DNA of 64,000 nt from Lachnospiraceae bacterium 28-4 (GTDB taxonomy: Bacteria; Bacillota; Clostridia; Lachnospirales; Lachnospiraceae): NCBI GenBank assembly GCA_000403275.2, contig KE159598.1, positions 1,473,722-1,537,721 of the forward strand, in the 5' to 3' direction. Positions within the stretch are counted from its first letter, which is position 1. Every line of letters begins with the position of its first letter. Both the position numbers and the translations under genes were made by a program. Below, in pieces: positions 62,017 through 64,000 of this stretch. A model generated the notes under the pieces. It had not been told where the DNA came from, made no database searches, and was given only the letters and a program-made list of their open reading frames with translations.

Positions 62017-63048
62017 CTACATTTTACTTAAAACGGTGTATGTTTTTTTTGCTATCTCATCAAGTCTTACTTGATATTTTACAGCGCCAATATCATACGC
62101 CACTTTCGGCATTCCATATACGACACAAGTGGACTCATCCTGTCCTATGGTCTGTGCCCCTGCTTTCTTCATAGCCAGAAGCCCTTTCGCTCCATCGCCC
62201 CCCATCCCTGTCAGGATGATACCGAGGGCATGAGGCCCCGCCGCGTTCGCCACGGAGTAGAACAGCTCATCTACCGACGGGCAGTGTCCGTTTACTTTTG
62301 GCCCCTGTCTGCATTCCACCTGGTAAACGCCGTTCACCTTTACCAGCCGCATATGTCTGTCGCCTCCGGGAGCAATCAATACCTGGCCTCTCATAACTCT
62401 GTCACCGGTACACGCCTCTTTTACTTTCACTCTGCACTGGCTATCCAGCCTTTTCGCATACATTTCCGTAAATCCCGGGGGCATATGCTGCACAATCACA
62501 ACACCGGGAATATCCTGGCCAAAGTCCTTGACCACAGAAAAAATAGCTTCTGTTCCGCCCGTGGACGCCCCGATTGCCACGATAAGATTATTATCTTTTA
62601 ACTGCGTCGGCTGTTGCGCCGTCTGCAGCATTGCCGTCTTTTTAATATTGCTCGTTTTTACGTTAGAGGCTATTTTTACCTTCTCACTCAGTTCATTATG
62701 GATGAAATCTTCTATTTGCGCTCGCCCCGTACTTACCGGCTTTGCAACAAAATCCACCGCTCCTGCGTTCAGCGCCTCAAAAACCTTGTCGCTCAATGCG
62801 CTGATCACTACTACCGGAATCGGATACTGCGGCATCAATTTCCGCAGAAATTCAATACCATTCATTCTTGGAAGCTCCACATCCAGCGTCATTACATCAG
62901 GACGGTATTTGAGAATCGCATCTCTTGCCTCAAAAGGATCCTTCGCCACCGCTACTACCTCAATAGCGGGATCTTTATTCAGATTCTGCACCAACAATTC
63001 CCGAAAAACCAAGGAATCTTCCACTACTAAAACTCTAATTGGACGCAT
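62017..63048 (-). CDS. cheB: Chemotaxis protein-glutamate methylesterase CheB
   Basis: 343 residues. An N-terminal receiver domain (Asp11, Asp56 in VMTLDVELP) and a linker precede the methylesterase domain. The catalytic Ser lies in IGASTGGTEAI, His in VVIVQHMPPGFT and Asp in GMGGDGAKGLL. It removes methyl groups from receptors and resets sensitivity, and is activated by CheA. It lies just downstream of cheR. Confidence 0.97.
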   Translation of the reverse strand: MRPIRVLVVEDSLVFRELLVQNLNKDPAIEVVAVAKDPFEARDAILKYRPDVMTLDVELPRMNGIEFLRKLMPQYPIPVVVISALSDKVFEALNAGAVDFVAKPVSTGRAQIEDFIHNELSEKVKIASNVKTSNIKKTAMLQTAQQPTQLKDNNLIVAIGASTGGTEAIFSVVKDFGQDIPGVVIVQHMPPGFTEMYAKRLDSQCRVKVKEACTGDRVMRGQVLIAPGGDRHMRLVKVNGVYQVECRQGPKVNGHCPSVDELFYSVANAAGPHALGIILTGMGGDGAKGLLAMKKAGAQTIGQDESTCVVYGMPKVAYDIGAVKYQVRLDEIAKKTYTVLSKM

Positions 63049-63063
63049 ACAATTATTACCCTC

Positions 63064-63870
63064 TTATTTTCTAAAGATTGAAGGACGGATGATCTGAAAA
63101 TCACTGCTGCCCCTGTCCAGCGTTTCCGTCGTACCGATAAACAAATATCCGCCTGGCTCCAGACAGTCATATACTTTTCGAACCAGCTCCTGTTTGGTCG
63201 GGCCGTCGAAATATATCATTACATTGCGCAGAAATACTACATGCATCTTCTTCTTAAAAGGAAACGGATTCATCAAATTGAACTGGCGGAAAAGCACTTC
63301 CTTTTTCAGTTCATCCGTCACCACATATTGATCCTGGCCAGGGAGTTTCTTTAAAAACTGGCGTTTCCATTTGTCCGGCAGCGAATCGATGCTTTCACTT
63401 CTGTAAACGCCCGCAATCGCTTTTTGCAATACTTTGGTGGAAATATCTGTTGCCAGCACTTTCGTATCCCAATTTTTATGATCGGGTCCAAAAAATTCTT
63501 TAAGAACCATTGCGATCATATAAGGCTCTTCTCCTGTGGAAGACGCCCCGCACCAGATACGAAGATCCTTGCGTGCCATTTCCTTATTTTTAAGATAAGG
63601 AAGCACCGTACTTTTAAAATATTCAAAATGTTCGAATTCCCGCATAAAAAAGGTATGATTCGTAGTCAAATGATCGATCAGCTCTTTTTCCAGCTTTCCC
63701 GACGGATCCTTCTGCAAGGCATCCATATAGTCGTTAAAGCTCTGCCAGCCCCCACGTCTCATATAGTTTTCGAGCCTACCATTCATTATAACCTTTTTCT
63801 GGCCCATATCAATACCGTAACGCTTTTTTAAATAATTTGCAATCCTAAAAAACTCCTCATCTGTAATCAA
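63064..63870 (-). CDS. cheR: Chemotaxis protein methyltransferase CheR
   Basis: 268 residues if it starts at the TTG at 63870, which has GGGGAGG nine bases upstream. ATG codons at 63924 and 63930 extend it in frame but have no ribosome site. It has an N-terminal helical domain (DEEFFRIANYLKKRYGIDMG), then the SAM domain with IWCGASSTGEEPYMIAM, VLATDISTKVLQKA and VFLRNVMIYFD, and ends in GTTETL. It methylates receptor glutamates. It is the first gene of the che run seen here. Confidence 0.94.
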   Translation of the reverse strand: MITDEEFFRIANYLKKRYGIDMGQKKVIMNGRLENYMRRGGWQSFNDYMDALQKDPSGKLEKELIDHLTTNHTFFMREFEHFEYFKSTVLPYLKNKEMARKDLRIWCGASSTGEEPYMIAMVLKEFFGPDHKNWDTKVLATDISTKVLQKAIAGVYRSESIDSLPDKWKRQFLKKLPGQDQYVVTDELKKEVLFRQFNLMNPFPFKKKMHVVFLRNVMIYFDGPTKQELVRKVYDCLEPGGYLFIGTTETLDRGSSDFQIIRPSIFRK

Positions 63871-64000
63871 ATGCCTCAACCTCCCCAGAGCGCCAGCCTT
63901 TTTTTTCCTTTCCCCGGCAGCCATTATCATTATAATATAAATTATAATATGAATAAAGTAACACGGATACCATCCGTCAATAACACCATTATTTATGATG

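Overview
The window looks like chromosomal DNA of an anaerobic low-to-mid GC Firmicute, most likely a Lachnospiraceae-type Clostridium. The reasons are a class III (oxygen-independent) ribonucleotide reductase, rubrerythrin, a single-chain PurL of about 1265 residues, strong AGGAGG-type ribosome binding sites, TATAAT/TTGACA-type promoters, and several small proteins typical of that family. This is inference from gene content; there is no 16S gene here. I see no phage, IS element or CRISPR array.

Layout. 1-8.6 kb (minus strand): carB (cut by the window edge), carA, a GtrII-like membrane glucosyltransferase, purL, a TetR regulator and a small conserved protein. 8.7-15.4 kb (plus strand): a large cyclic-nucleotide-domain protein, an OFA-type MFS transporter, a VanZ-like protein, a LacI regulator, a very long inverted repeat, tRNA-Trp and lspA. 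15.4-25.3 kb (minus): a heterodimeric ABC exporter, radA, a small beta-rich protein, clpC with an overlapping GntR regulator, and an SH3/acidic-tail membrane protein. 25.4-41.9 kb (minus): purD-purN-purM-purE, an M29-like aminopeptidase, small membrane proteins, pyrE, pyrF, a Nudix-like protein, nrdD with a fused glutaredoxin-like tail and NrdR-like boxes, a TPR lipoprotein, a second very long inverted repeat, rubrerythrin, a thioesterase and a GH36 alpha-galactosidase. 42-48.3 kb is mixed: small coiled-coil proteins, a secreted protein with an elaborate leader, aroC, a lactonase-fold protein and an XRE-cupin regulator. 48.4-52.1 kb (plus): potABCD polyamine uptake, ended by a third long inverted repeat. 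52.4-55.5 kb (minus): proA, 5-formyl-THF cyclo-ligase, a DUF896 protein, an ECF S component and a DUF4430 lipoprotein. 55.6-63.9 kb (minus): a chemotaxis operon in the order cheR-cheB-cheY-like-cheA-cheW-mcp-mcp.

How the genes fit together. carAB, pyrE and pyrF serve pyrimidine synthesis; purL and purEMND serve purine synthesis; nrdD converts ribonucleotides to deoxyribonucleotides anaerobically. The left half is therefore rich in nucleotide metabolism. The pot genes probably answer to the XRE-cupin regulator just upstream. The che genes form a complete adaptation and phosphorelay set without flagellar genes in view.

The most unusual signal is non-coding. Three very long inverted repeats start within 8-21 nt of a stop codon. 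Two of them (14231-14591 and 38047-38470) have arms of 100-121 bp that are almost perfectly complementary but unrelated in sequence. Between the arms both carry a similar core: a small hairpin with a conserved loop and paired changes in its stem, a middle hairpin, and a last hairpin with a CATCC-N-TG apex. That pattern suggests a family of structured elements that I cannot match to a described class.
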